From Montifringilla adamsi (Eukaryota > Chordata > Aves > Passeriformes > Passeridae), in NCBI GenBank assembly GCA_017590115.1, contig JAGGNK010008670.1, positions 2,232,001 through 2,296,000 of the forward strand: DNA of 64,000 nucleotides, written 5' to 3'. The notes under the pieces are model-generated. The model saw only the letters and a program-made list of their open reading frames with translations. It was not told where the DNA came from and did not search any database. A program made the translations under genes and the position numbers. This document shows positions 36,603-47,433 of this stretch, piece by piece (positions within the stretch are counted from its first letter, which is position 1; each line of letters begins with the position of its first letter).

Positions 36603-36919
36603 TAAGGAAGGCTGTGAGGAAGATGGAGAGAGACAATTTCTGAGAGAATGGGGGCACAGGGCACAGGGAATGGCTTCACATGACAGAGAACAGGGATAGC
36701 TGGGATATTGGGAAGGAATTCCTGGCTGGGAGGGTGGGGAGGAGCTGGAATAGAATTCCCAGAGCAGCTGTGGCTGCCCCTGGATCCCTGGCAGTGCCCC
36801 AGGCCAGGCTGGATTGGGATTGGAGCACCTGGGACAGTAGAAGGTGCCCCTGCCCATGGCAAGAACGGGACAAAATGATCATCAATGTTCTTTTCAACCC
36901 AAACCATCCTGATCCTACC
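36603..36919 (+). mobile_element. CR1 LINE, about 320 bp of the 3' end
   Basis: Forward copy: AAGGCTGTGAGGAAGATGGA, CTGGGATATTGGGAAGGAAT, GAATTCCCAGAGCAGCTGTG, CCCAGGCCAGGCTGGATTGG, GACAGTAGAAGGTGCCCCTG and CTTTTCAACCCAAACCATCC. It holds the single-copy version of the block that is amplified at 35324. Confidence 0.94.
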
Positions 36920-37626
36920 ATCAAAGGAAAAAGAGCTCAGGCCTTTCCTGACTTTCTCACACCCATTCAGATCCACCACAGTTCATCTCCTAGAAAATAA
37001 ATTTATCACCAGTCAGAGCTGGCAGCTCTGTTTATAGCCTGCAATTCCTCCAGGCCCCATAAATGTGGATGGAATTAAGTGTTAATGTCTGTCTGTACGA
37101 GGAGAGCAACAAGCACATCAGCTCTGAGTGTTGTTGTATGAAGGTAATTATTGACACAAGTCTTCCGCTGGATCTTAATGTATTTATGAATAATTCTGTT
37201 ACAAGCGCTGTTGCTCTCCCATTATTGTGATTTTATTCTTTGTTCACCTCGTAGATGATAACCTTGGAGAAGATCCTTGTAATAATAAACTCTGGCCATT
37301 GTTTTTAAATGTGGAATATGTATTTAAAACATAAATTATTAAGCCTAGCATTCATCAGCATTGATTTTTCCAGGAAATAGAATTTCCCTCATCTAATAGG
37401 AATAAAAGGAATGAAAGAGGACAGGAACAGGAATAAAAGAGGACTGAACATTTTTTTAGACAGCTCTCACTCAGCAAATTATTATATTATTACATTCCTT
37501 CATCCCTTTAAATCAGAAATGAAAGTGTACAGATGCTGTTAACACCCAAGTAGTAAAGGTTACAATAATTTCTTTGGAAGTCTGACTTGGAATAAAAGGA
37601 TTTAGGCTCAGATAAACACTCAACAC
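36920..37626. other. Enhancer-like unique block 37030-37370
   Basis: The block is repeat-free with long AT-rich words. TATTTATGAATAATTC resembles POU or HOX sites, CCATTATTGTG and GCCATTGTTT resemble SOX sites, and TAATAATAAAC also occurs. It is clearly distinct from the CR1-rich flanks. Calling it conserved is inference. Confidence 0.35.
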
Positions 37627-37666
37627 GAGCTAAATTAAGTCTTTTTGAGCTAAATTAAGTCTTTTT
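37627..37666. repeat. Perfect 20-bp tandem duplication
   Basis: GAGCTAAATTAAGTCTTTTT occurs twice head to tail with no mismatch, which points to a recent event. Confidence 0.95.
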
Positions 37667-40600
37667 GCTGGATACCAGAGCCAAGGAATCAAATATCACA
37701 GAGTAAACTTCCCTCAGTCAATAAACCATAAGTAACCTGCCAAATGTAAGTAAAAGGGGGGGGAAATTAGGCAATGTTGGGAACTACAAACTGGAGCAAC
37801 GAGGCAGAAGAGTGAGACAATTAATGCTAACACCTCACAGAAATTACCTGTGGCTTCAGCTGAGTCTCTCACAAGTAAATGTCAGCTGAGCCAGAGGCAG
37901 CAAACACCTCTGGAACTTGAATATTGGAATTACTTTGAAGGCAAATACCTCAAATACAGGGAGAAAGGTGCCAGACTTGGAAATTGAGTCAAGCATTAAT
38001 GAGCAACAGCTGAGGAGAGGCAAAGCAAGCCCTGGAGCTCTCTGTGCTGAGGTTCCACCCCTGGGTTAAATCACTGCCATTTTGGGCAAGATTTCATTTT
38101 CAGCTGGGCAATTTCAATTGAATTTTGCCCAATTTTCAATTTGGGCAAGATTTAATGTAATTTCTCTGTTGACACAAACAGATCCTCAGCAGGAATCCTT
38201 TGGAGTTCCTGTCTTGTTAAGGCAAGCTAGGACCCACAAAAAGCATTTTCCCCTCTTTCATCTGCTCGATAGAAATGCTTTAAAATGCATTTCTGTATTT
38301 TCATCTTTTCTCCCAAAAAAATGTGTTTTTCCCTGGAAAATTCATGTCAGGAATATTCCCAAACCCTGGTGAGAGCTGAGCCAAGACATGGTTGAGACAA
38401 TCAGGATGTAGCCAGAAAGTTACAGAGTGCTGGAACAGTTTGTACACCACTGAAATTCCTCTCCCCAGTCTCAGTCCTACTCAAACCCTTCTCTTTAATT
38501 CCCTTTTTCTTCTTCTTTTCCAGGTTTTGTCCATTTTGCTGGATAAATCCAAAAGGGAAGGGGCCAAACAGCACCTCCTATGCTCACTTTGCTCTTTGCT
38601 TTCAGGTAGGATTGGCTGGGTGTGTAGGAAAGAGAAAATTGGGATTTTCCCACTGCCACAAATGACTGGGATTGAGTTTTTTCCACTTAAAGACTGTTTT
38701 AATTAGGAGTTGATTGGCAGAAATGCCTTTAAAATTATCATAAACAGATAATAAGGACCTGTTTTAATCCCACATCTACAGCAGGGTGAATTAGAAGCCC
38801 ATTTTAATGTTAATTCCTACATTACTGTGCCTTTAATTATTATGGCCCAGCATCATTCCCACAATAATCAATCAAAATTGGAAATGCAACACAAATTAAT
38901 CTGCTACAGTGGCTTTTCCCTTGTATTTCAGAGTTCATGTAACACAAATCTCATAATACCTTCAAGGAAATAAAAAAAAAAAAAAAAAAGAAATAGCAAG
39001 CAAGAAATAGATGTCTTGGTCTTTCATCTAAATTTAATGAGAAAAAGAGTTGCAATGAAATTAGAGATGTGCTGAGCTATCCATAGGAGATTCCAAGCCA
39101 TTATTAGCCTGCTCACCCTGCTACTTATCTTCAAATGCACACACCAGCAGCAGAAAGGATTTAGGTTACATTTTAGTAATCCAAATCTTGTAGGTACTGG
39201 GGTTTAGTGAAACTGGAGCACTCGTTACTATAATTTTGCTACAAAAAAAAAAAAAATCAGCATTTAGTGAAGTGAGAGGTTTGGCTTTAATGCACAAAAG
39301 GAAGGAGTTTGGGGCTGTGGCAGCGAGGTTGGAGTGTCAGTCTGGATTGCCAGCCCTAAAGCTGAATTTCCTTGGGTTTGGGGATTTGTCAAGTATTTAA
39401 GAGTGTTGAAATGTAAACTTTCTTCTTGATGATATTCAAACCTTTGTAAAACAGCCTTTAAAGAAGGAGAAAATACAGGAGGAAGTAGCAAAATCAGCAA
39501 GGCTGGGGTGGCTGTGGTGAGGAATAAATCCTTGGTTTGTGTGGCCAGAGTGGGAATTGACACCTGAGCTCCCTCCTGACCATGGATGAGAAGCAGCTGG
39601 GATCTCCCAGGAGAATTTCTGCCTCTCTGCCTCAATTTCCTGGACCAGCAACTGGAGAAGCCTCTTTTTCTGCTGGTAAAACTGCAATTTCACTGAAATG
39701 CAGCCATATGAATAATATGATAATATGGCCCTGGGTGTCTGGATCTAATTGATCAAAAGTAATAACTGTGATGGAAAAATTAATTGGAAAAATCATTATC
39801 AGAGGTATAAAACCTACATCTATTTCTCTATTACTCTAAAACCTCTATTCCTCAGTAATTCAGCTGGTTCTCACTGCAATCCCTCTATTAATGGTGCTGT
39901 GTGGAAGGAGGAAGCATCACTGTGTAGAACACAAAGGTGTTATAAAAATAACATTTCAAGGCGTGTGGAAATGTTCAGGACTGGGTTTAAATCTGCAAAA
40001 TTCAACAAATTCTGGACAACAGCACGTTTTAACAGTGAGTGCACTTCCTCCATTATCCGTGTCCCCTTGGCAGTTTCTACCTGCCCAAAAATACTCAAAA
40101 TTCCATTTATGGGAGCTGCTCAGCCACTGATTAACCCAGATTACCACAGGGGTCTCCCAGTTAATAAAAATCAGGGTTCAGTGGTCCTGTCAGACTCGGG
40201 GCTGCATTTCTGATGGCAAATCCATGAGCTGGAGCTCTCCCAGGTGCTGCTCTCCCTGTTCCATCTCTCCTGCTTGCTGGGCTGGGCTGGGCAGGGCAGG
40301 GCAGACAGAGTTCACTCCTTGGTGGAATAAGTTACTCTCATTGAATTCCAAATGGGTGGCATCCCTTTATTCATCTTCATCTAAATGCAGGTGATTGTGC
40401 AATTAAAAAGCTTTGTTGCCTGGAAAATAAATCCTCCACTGCCTCTAAACTTTGACCCTGCCAGGCAATGTTTGGAGCATGAGGGAATGTGAGAAATGAT
40501 CACTGAGGGTGGGCGGGCAGGAATTGTTACAGAGGAGAGGAAAAAGGCCAAGGGTTTAAAATCAACTCTCTGGGAAGGTTTGGAATGGGTTCCTGCATGG

Positions 40601-42032
40601 TGGGAATGCACAGAGGCTTTAGAGCTGTAGGCAAAATTCTCACCAACCCACCAGGTCCTGGCTGGTGGAAATTGCTGTGGTCTTTAATACTGTAATTCTG
40701 GAAAGTTCATTATAATTAAGGCTTTGTCTAATTAAGCCAAACTTTCAGTTTGTCCCCTGTTCAGCTGGTTTTAAACCCAAGGTTTTGCTTGGAAGCTCTT
40801 GGTGATATCTGAATATTTCTCCTCATGTCTCTGCCTATATTTATCTGATCCTCTGGTAAATCCTTCAGGGCTGAATCTCCTGAATCCATTATCCAGGCTG
40901 CAGTCGTGGAATCCAATTCAATAATTCAATACTACTCCCAAAAAAAAAAAAAAAAAAAAATTAAACCTATTTTTCCAAGCTCAGTTCCTCATTCAGATTT
41001 TTCTGTACAACCAAGTGCAGCTGGGGATCATTTTTCATATTTTCCTATCAGTGTTTTATCAGCCTTTTCAGTTTGGGATGTTAATTGAACTGAATTAATT
41101 CTTACCAACTCACTGTGAGGAAAATGTTACACCCAGAGCTTTATAAATGGTACCTCTCTAATTATTGACATTTTAATGGATTTACATTCTAGATACAATA
41201 TTTGACCTCCAACCTAAAAAGCGGGGATTGATGTGGCACAAGAAGATAGAATTTCATGATACAGCAGCAAAATGAGACTGATAGTTTGTTAGAAGTGTTT
41301 GCACATGAAATGTGCTGTGAAAGTTAATTTTATTACTAAATTGGTATACAAAGCTGAATCCCCAAAAGGGAGCTCAGCTGTCAATTCTTCAAGCACAATG
41401 CTACAACTAAAAATAAAAAATTCAATGTTCACATGAAATTTCTTGGCTTGAAGCGTGCAGAGCAGATTGTGCAGCTCTTCTTGCTCCTGAATACTAATTT
41501 TACATGTAAACATTTCCTTATTCTGGAAATGTTTTTCGTTTGCCTCTCACAATCCCTGTAAAACTGGAAAATAGGAAATTATTTCCCTTACAAAGGGAGG
41601 CTGGAAATGGAATAGATGTGAAACTACAGATGAAAGGGTCTTAGAAGTAAATTGTGTGTCCAGTGGTGCCTCTCAGCATCCCCGTGCCAGTGATTCCTGC
41701 TCCCATTGCTGTGCTCCCTGCAGCCACTCAAAGTCCTGCAGAAAGCGAATTTGGGGTGAATTGGGCCCATGAGGTGAAATATTGGAAGCTCATCTGTGTT
41801 TTGCATCGATTTAAACATAAAAATTCCTGTGCAATTAGTGAGATTTAACAAGGTGATGGCCGGGGGAGAAAGGGGAAGATCAGGCTTTAGCTAAGGCTGG
41901 TCTCTTCTACCAACAGGTGACAGGATGAAAATTAATTTGTATCTGAGCAAAAATAGTTTTTTCATTAATTTAGCACCTCCAGCACAGTGTCCTTCCCATG
42001 GAAAAAAACCCAACAATTTTCTCTTGGAATAA
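37667..42032. other. Unique AT-rich DNA; enhancer-like block 38700-38960
   Basis: A18 at 38972-38989, A14 at 39243-39256, A21 at 40940-40960 and a GGGCT/GGGCA pentamer run at about 40278-40304 are the low-complexity items. The block 38700-38960 has TTTAATTATTATGG and ATCAATCAA (38867-38875, reverse of a PBX/HOX-type site). A 154-codon frame at 39749-40213 has no known domain. Confidence 0.4.
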
Positions 42033-42122
42033 TGGCCAAGGCCAGGTTGGACAAGGCTTGGAGCAGCCTGGTCTAGTGGGAGATGTCCCTGCCCATGGCA
42101 AGAGGTGAAAAATAAGATTCCA
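42033..42122 (+). mobile_element. CR1 LINE 3' fragment
   Basis: GGCCAAGGCCAGGTTGGACA, AGGCTTGGAGCAGCCTGGTC, GTGGGAGATGTCCCTGCCCA and a degraded tail AAAATAAGATTCCA. Truncated at the 5' side. Confidence 0.88.
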
Positions 42123-42505
42123 TTTGGCACTCTGCACCTACAAACTGAGTTTGCTTTAATCCCTTGTTCCTAATTTAGGTTTTCCTGCTGTATCACATTC
42201 TGGGGGCACCCCTGGGCCATACAAGCCTTGTTTTCCTGTCACAGGAGTGCTGTGATTCCCAGCCAGGTGTGGATACACTCCCTGCATTATTTATCCTTCC
42301 AGGAGCATGGAAATCCCTGCAGCTTGTAGCAGCTTCAGGCTGAGACCTGATTTAGATTGGCACAGAGAGACTTTTTGTTGCTGTTTCCCTCTGCAAATAA
42401 TCCCATCTTCCTGCAGACATTCCTTTATTAAGTCAGTTGTTCCCCAAAGTCACCTCCTCTATTCTGCTGGTTGGGTTCTTCCACTACAAAAAGGGGTGGT
42501 GGATC

Positions 42506-42650
42506 ATTCCTTGATAAATGCACATCATTAATGGAGGTTGGAAAGGGGATAGAAGAGAATAGAACGTGGTGGAGGAAAGGAGTTAAATAAGAAATTGTTT
42601 TAATTACAGGTTTTGGAGAGGAGGGAATGAAAGCCTTTTATATTTCCAAC
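42506..42650 (+). repeat. Locally duplicated segment, copy A
   Basis: From ATTCCTTGATAAATGCACAT to GCCTTTTATATTTCC this matches 45406-45640 at roughly 90% identity, apart from the array inside the other copy. Here the matching site has only GAGAATAGAA, so it looks like the state before array growth. Similarity may extend weakly to about 42675. I recognise no transposon family. Confidence 0.85.
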
Positions 42651-42769
42651 TTGAAAGTGTTGTGAGTTTGTAATTTGTGGTTGGTTTGGTGTGGCTGCAT
42701 TTGTGTAAAAGCAATCCTGGAGGGGTGGCCAGGACACTAAATGTGTGTCAGATCCCAAACCAGGGGGGC

Positions 42770-42826
42770 TGGGCTGTGTTCTTGATGATCTTGGGGGTCT
42801 TTTCCAGCCTTGATGATTCTGTCATT
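42770..42826 (+). mobile_element. CR1 LINE 3' tip
   Basis: TTCTTGATGATCTTGGGGGT, CTTTTCCAGCCTTGATGATT and CTGTCATTGC match the last part of CR1. The upstream portion is too eroded to place. Confidence 0.78.
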
Positions 42827-44329
42827 GCCTCATCCCCCACCTGCCAGCTCCACCCTTCTGCCTTGCCCTTGAACACCCACCTGCTACATGCAAAATTGGT
42901 TTTTCAGGTGGGATTTTGGTGCTTGAAAGGTGCAGGAGGACTTTGCTGAGCACACAGCCATTTTTTAGATGAACTGACAAGTCTCTTCTCCAGCTTTCAC
43001 AAGAATAATTCAGCTCCATCAGTATTTGGGTTTTCCAACTGACCCTGAAGTTGGGGAAATCCTTCCTGAGGGAAGGAGCAGGTTCTGCACGTCCCAACAC
43101 CATCCCAGCAGCAGAATGTTCCTCCCTGGTGCTTTAAGCTCCTTGACAGTTTATCAGGCACCACGAGCTGAGCACTGGAGCATTTTAAAGGCAGCATTTT
43201 AATAGGAGAAGCAGCATCTTTGCACGGTGTCATTAGGAGATGACATTTCTAAAAGAGAGTCAAAGACTTATTAAAATTTGATGTGAGCTTCAGGAGCCTC
43301 TCTAAAGTGAATCATCCCCCCTTCCAGCCAGGCTTTGTGCTGACTCCCCCCAATCCTCTGAATTTTGGGAGCTTTATGAATTCCCCATTACAGAGTGTCA
43401 GGAATTCAAGGACCAGCTTGCCACAGAGCACGGTTTGGATGGGAACATTAAAAATCCCTGCCTGGAAATGTTCTGGCCCACCAGTGGGAGCAGAGCTGCT
43501 GGTTGCTGGTGGAGGGGAAAGCAATTAGAGGAGAGGCTGCTGCTCAGAGCTCCTGCTCCTGGTTGTTGCAGGTTGCAAACATGCTGAGAGCTGTTTATTT
43601 GAGCAGAGACTTACTAAAGGGAGTGATATTCATACATTTGGGTCAGTGACAATTTTATGTAGAGCTGTGAAGTGCTGCTGGTTTTCCTTTTTTTTTCTTT
43701 TTTCTTTTTTTTTTTTTTTTTTTGCCTCCCTGGAAACATGGGCTGTAGCAAAAACAAATTGCTGCAAACAGAAGCAGCTGCCAGAGAGGTCAAAGAGTAA
43801 TTTCTGTGGCCAGATATGATCAACTGGTGTTGAGAAAGAGGTGGATAAGGAAGGAAATTGTGCAGTGCCTTTGTTTCCAGAAGAGGAGCTGATTAAGATG
43901 TCAGCTTGTTCTGCTTCCATCTTCATTTATTCAATTGTCAGCCTCTATCTGTCCCACGGGGTCTCCCCGTAGTGAATCTTCTCTACAGAGGGAGATTTCT
44001 GGAGCTGGGTTTGATATTTCAGACTCAGCTTCCCATTGAAACTGTACTAATTTCAGGGCCTTAAAGATGGGGATAAAAAGCAGCACATTTGATCTCAGCT
44101 TTTGTCATTCATCACACAGGATTTTTTTTGGCCAGAGCTTCGAGATCAATCCTTTGGTTTCACATTCCATCAGTGTCCTGTAAAATGCACCTCTCAACTT
44201 CCAAGTGACTTTGGCTTCCCTTCAGGCACTTCAGGCTGACCCAGGACCCTGAATGGAAGAAGTTTTGGTTGTCACTGGAGCCTTTTCTCCTTCTCCACGC
44301 TGACCTGGAGCCACTCTTGGTGTGTGAGG
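42827..44329. other. Unique DNA; T-rich run at 43683-43723
   Basis: A long T-rich run with a few Cs occupies 43683-43723. The rest shows no gene or transposon that I can identify. Confidence 0.5.
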
Positions 44330-44402
44330 TCATAGGTTGGACTTGATGATCTCAAAGATCTTTTCCAACCCAGTTTGTTCTGTGATTGGTTCTGTGATTC
44401 TC
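44330..44402 (+). mobile_element. CR1 LINE 3' tip
   Basis: CATAGGTTGGACTTGATGAT, CTCAAAGATCTTTTCCAACC and CAGTTTGTTCTGTGATTGG with a repeated TTCTGTGATT tail. Clear CR1 3' terminus. Confidence 0.88.
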
Positions 44403-45350
44403 TTTGTGCACTGGTTCTCCCAGCCCACTTTGCCCTAAATCAGCCTCGCTGTGTCCTTGTGGTGCATCCTGTGACAATTTTCTGTGCACAGATCAGAAAT
44501 GTCTTTTCAGACAGCTACCAAACACCAAATCCCTGAGTCCTGCTGCACTACAGGCGTCAACAACACCACGTGGCCTGAAGGGGAGACCCTTTGGCTTCCT
44601 TTTAGCTGATTATTCCTCCCAAGGTGAGATCACACCCAAAGCATGTAAAGCCTACTGAAAACAGCACCTGGATCTGTAAAAAAGTTCAAAAGCTCATTGA
44701 GTTGATTGAAGAGTGTTCAGTTTGCAAACACCTTTATTGCACTCAACACAAGCCTCGCCCAGGCCCACCCTCTGGGAATAAAAACCCTAATTTGTGTTCC
44801 CTGCCCCCAGTGGAACCTGGCTGGTGCCAGAGGCTTCCCAGAGCTGCAGCAGAGCCTCTCAGAGCCACAGCAGAGCGTGCTCAAAGTCACAGCATCCTTG
44901 AGCTTTCACTGCCTCCCTGTTATTACTGCTGCTGTTATTAGACTTTGTAATGCACTCAGCTCCCAAGTGCTCCCTGCTATTGCTGAGATTACACAATCCT
45001 TCAAGGAATTTTAAAGACAGCTGTTTTGTGCATGCTCCAAAGGAACAGGGAGGGGGAGAAGCTGCTTTTTGCACTGCCAGGCAGCGTTGCTGCACAGAAC
45101 TGAAGTGCAGGTGATGGAGAAAAGTCCTACAAGATCTCCAGTGTACAGCAGGAGAAGGGAGGGGCAGCTCTTCCCAGAAAACCTGTCCTGCATGGCACAG
45201 CTGGGGCTTTGAGAGACGTGCAATGAGGTTTTTCTTTGGCTCAGTAACCAGGGTGGAGAGTCCAGAGCCACACAAATGCAGCCAGGAAGGTCTCAAAAGG
45301 TCAAGTGGTCCATGGTGGTCCCATCTCACCACAGACCACACACAAAACTT
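44403..45350. other. Unique DNA, no gene seen
   Basis: Frames at 44404-45014 (plus) and 44859-45353 (minus, 164 codons) have no domain I recognise. No repeat was seen. Confidence 0.45.
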
Positions 45351-45405
45351 CACAGAATGAGAGAATCACGAAGGTTGGAAAAGAGCAAGATCATCAAATC
45401 CAACT
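45351..45405 (-). mobile_element. CR1 LINE 3' tip, 55 bp
   Basis: CACAGAATGAGAGAATCACG, AAGGTTGGAAAAGAGCAAGA and TCATCAAATCCAAC are the reverse of a CR1 3' end. It stops exactly where the duplicated segment copy B starts. Confidence 0.85.
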
Positions 45406-45640
45406 ATTCTTTGATAAATGCACATCATTAGTGGAGGTTGGAAAGGGAATGAAAGGGAATGGAATGGAATGGAATGGAATGGAATGGAATAGAATAGAAT
45501 AGAATAGAATAGAATAGAATAGAATAGAATAGAATAGAATAGAATAGAAAAGAAAGTGGTGGAGGAAAGGAATTAAGTAAGAAATTGTTTTAGCTACAGG
45601 TTTTGGAGAGGAAGGAATGAAAGACTTTTATATTTGCAAA
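45406..45640 (+). repeat. Locally duplicated segment, copy B, with array
   Basis: This starts ATTCTTTGATAAATGCACAT and ends GACTTTTATATTTGC, parallel to 42506-42650. The two flanking halves match copy A closely, but the centre holds a pentanucleotide array absent there. The abrupt left border against CR1 suggests that a CR1 insertion or recombination set the breakpoint. Confidence 0.85.
45456..45556 (+). repeat. (GGAAT)7(AGAAT)11 pentanucleotide array
   Basis: Seven GGAAT units (45456-45490) are followed by eleven AGAAT units (45491-45545) and two decayed units. Copy A at the paralogous site has about two such units, so the array expanded after the duplication. Confidence 0.95.
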
Positions 45641-46332
45641 GCTCTTTTGAGTTTTATAAATGTGCTGTAACCTGAATTGTGCAACAGGATGTATCATTTA
45701 TAGGACTGTTAATGTTTTTTGATTGATTTTTATTCCTGGGGACAGGGAGTTTATAATATCTGACTGTTCCCTTTCTGTCTCAAGCAGTACTTCCCTGATT
45801 TCTTCCAGGAGTTTTCCCTGAGGTCGAGTCTGGGCTTGGACAGGCTGGGATACTTTTCCTGCATTTGCTTCTGGAAAAGATTTAACAGAACAACCCCCCA
45901 AATTTCTGTGTATTCATGAAGTCTAAAGGTTCAGGATGATTTTCACAGCTGAGATATTCCAAGAAGAGTTGATGTGAGCAGAAAACACCCCAAACAAACC
46001 CCATAATAGAAACTTTAAAATTTAGCTTTATAGCAGGAAGAAAAAAAATCCACTGTGACAGAAATTTATTGGGAAGTGGGATGGCTCTGGAAAGGAAGTG
46101 AGGTCTGGTTTGGGAAACTAAAAAATGCACTGAGTAATCAATGATTACTACAGTAAATTATAGCAGTAATTTACCAGTAATTAAAAGGGTAAAATAAAAT
46201 GTAATAGAATGTAAGAGTTTCACTCTTTTCATGGTTCAGGGAAGGGGGGATTCCCAAGCTGCAAAGTTCTGCAGGGAAGTTACAGAACCTCCTGGAACTG
46301 TGGTGAGGGTAGAGAAAGGATGGACTCAGTGC
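45641..46332. other. Unique DNA, no gene seen
   Basis: Nothing recognised on either strand. Confidence 0.5.
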
Positions 46333-46422
46333 TGTGACAAGAGGTGACAGCCAGAGGTAAACCACAAGAATTGTGACTCACTATGACAAGAGGTGACAGC
46401 CAGAGGTAGAACACAGGAATTT
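46333..46422. repeat. Two-copy tandem duplication, period 49 bp
   Basis: GACAAGAGGTGACAGCCAGA and the following 20 bases recur 49 bp downstream with a few changes (46333 and 46382). It is a simple local duplication. Confidence 0.9.
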
Positions 46423-46469
46423 AAATTGGAATCTTTCTAGGAATTATTTTTTTTCATGACATGAGATGA

Positions 46470-46900
46470 TGCTGTGGGCTCACCTCTTATGAATGGGTTA
46501 AGGAAATCCAGAGGGGCCGGAACACGTTGGTTTGGCAGTGCTGGTGGAATAAGTTAAATTGTTTTATTGGGCCTGAAGTCTGAAGGCAATCAGAGAGAGA
46601 AAGGAACCAAACCCATCCCTCTGGCTCGCTGCCAAACAACCTGAATGCTGCCAGAGCAGGATAATAACACCAATTGGCTCATTGTCTTTTCTCAAAAGCC
46701 ATTTCCATTCATTCTGTTCCCTAATTGTTCTCCCAGCCAGCTCCCATTGCTGTGTTTGGGCTGCACAGCTGAATTCTGTGCTGCTCCTGCCTTCAGCTCC
46801 TGCTTGGAATCTCAGCCTGCAGCACCTGGGGGTCAAAGCAGCCCTGGAAAAGCACAGCAGCAGTGGGATGGCTTTGTAAGCAGGGCTTTGTTCTAGAGGG
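46470..46900 (-). mobile_element. Possible ERVL-type LTR remnant
   Basis: On the minus strand there is a CCAATTGG box (46670-46677), AATAAA (46563-46568) and then ACTTATTCCACCAGCACTGC, running to GAGGTGAGCCCACA near 46472. That order of CCAAT, AATAAA and short downstream region fits an LTR. No target duplication was found, so the borders are estimates. Confidence 0.35.
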
Positions 46901-47125
46901 AACCTGCAGCAAAATGTGAAAGGAAGGACACCAAGTCATGATTGGAGGTGAGCTTCAAACAGGGATGATCCAAGGAGCACAGGATGGGGGTGAGGAACTG
47001 GGCAAAACTCCCTTTTCCCCTCCTAAAAGTTGCCTTGGAGCTGCTGCTGCTGTTTAGAGGATGCTCAAACCCTCAGATCATCATCTTTTGCCTGAATGAC
47101 AGGAATAGGAACAGCAAAATGTGTG
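46901..47125. other. Unique DNA before the solo LTR
   Basis: Nothing recognised. Confidence 0.45.
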
Positions 47126-47132
47126 ATGAGGG

Positions 47133-47426
47133 TGTTGTGATAAGACACGAAATGATGACACAGACACTGCTGCTCTCGAGGGGAACAAAAAAGAAGAACC
47201 TTTATTTTCTGACTCCAACATTTATAGTTTTCCAAAGGTGACAGTGGATTGGAGGGTGACAGTGCCACCTCTCCAATGCCACTGGACAGACCAAGGGTCC
47301 ATCAATTCTCTCCACTTCCATGAAAGAATGCAAAACATAGGTTATTTACAGAACTGTGTGAGAAAGTTTGTTGAAAGAATGTAAACATCAGAAGGCTTAA
47401 CAAAGTCTTACAAAATCAGGGCGACA
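47133..47426 (-). mobile_element. Solo LTR of an endogenous retrovirus
   Basis: A 294-bp element reads on the minus strand TGTCGCCCTGATTTTGTAAG ... GTGTCTTATCACAACA, with TG...CA ends. Perfect 7-bp copies of ATGAGGG flank it (47126-47132 and 47427-47433). On the minus strand it has ACTATAAATG as a TATA box (around 47219-47228), then AATAAA (47201-47206) and GGTTCTTC before a short U5. It shares only TGTC at the start with the LTR at 9896, so a separate ERV family is present. No internal retroviral sequence remains. Confidence 0.92.
47201..47206 (-). promoter_or_regulatory. LTR polyadenylation signal AATAAA
   Basis: AATAAA on the minus strand, close after the TATA-like box of the solo LTR. 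The arrangement is compact, as in short ERV LTRs. Confidence 0.65.
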
Positions 47427-47433
47427 ATGAGGG

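Noticed and set aside
39749..40213. 154-codon open frame
   Set aside because: No family resemblance and no exon borders that make sense.
44859..45353. 164-codon minus-strand frame
   Set aside because: No domain; composition like its surroundings.
45456..45556. GGAAT array as pericentromeric satellite
   Set aside because: Only 18 units inside a duplicated unique segment, so it is a local microsatellite.
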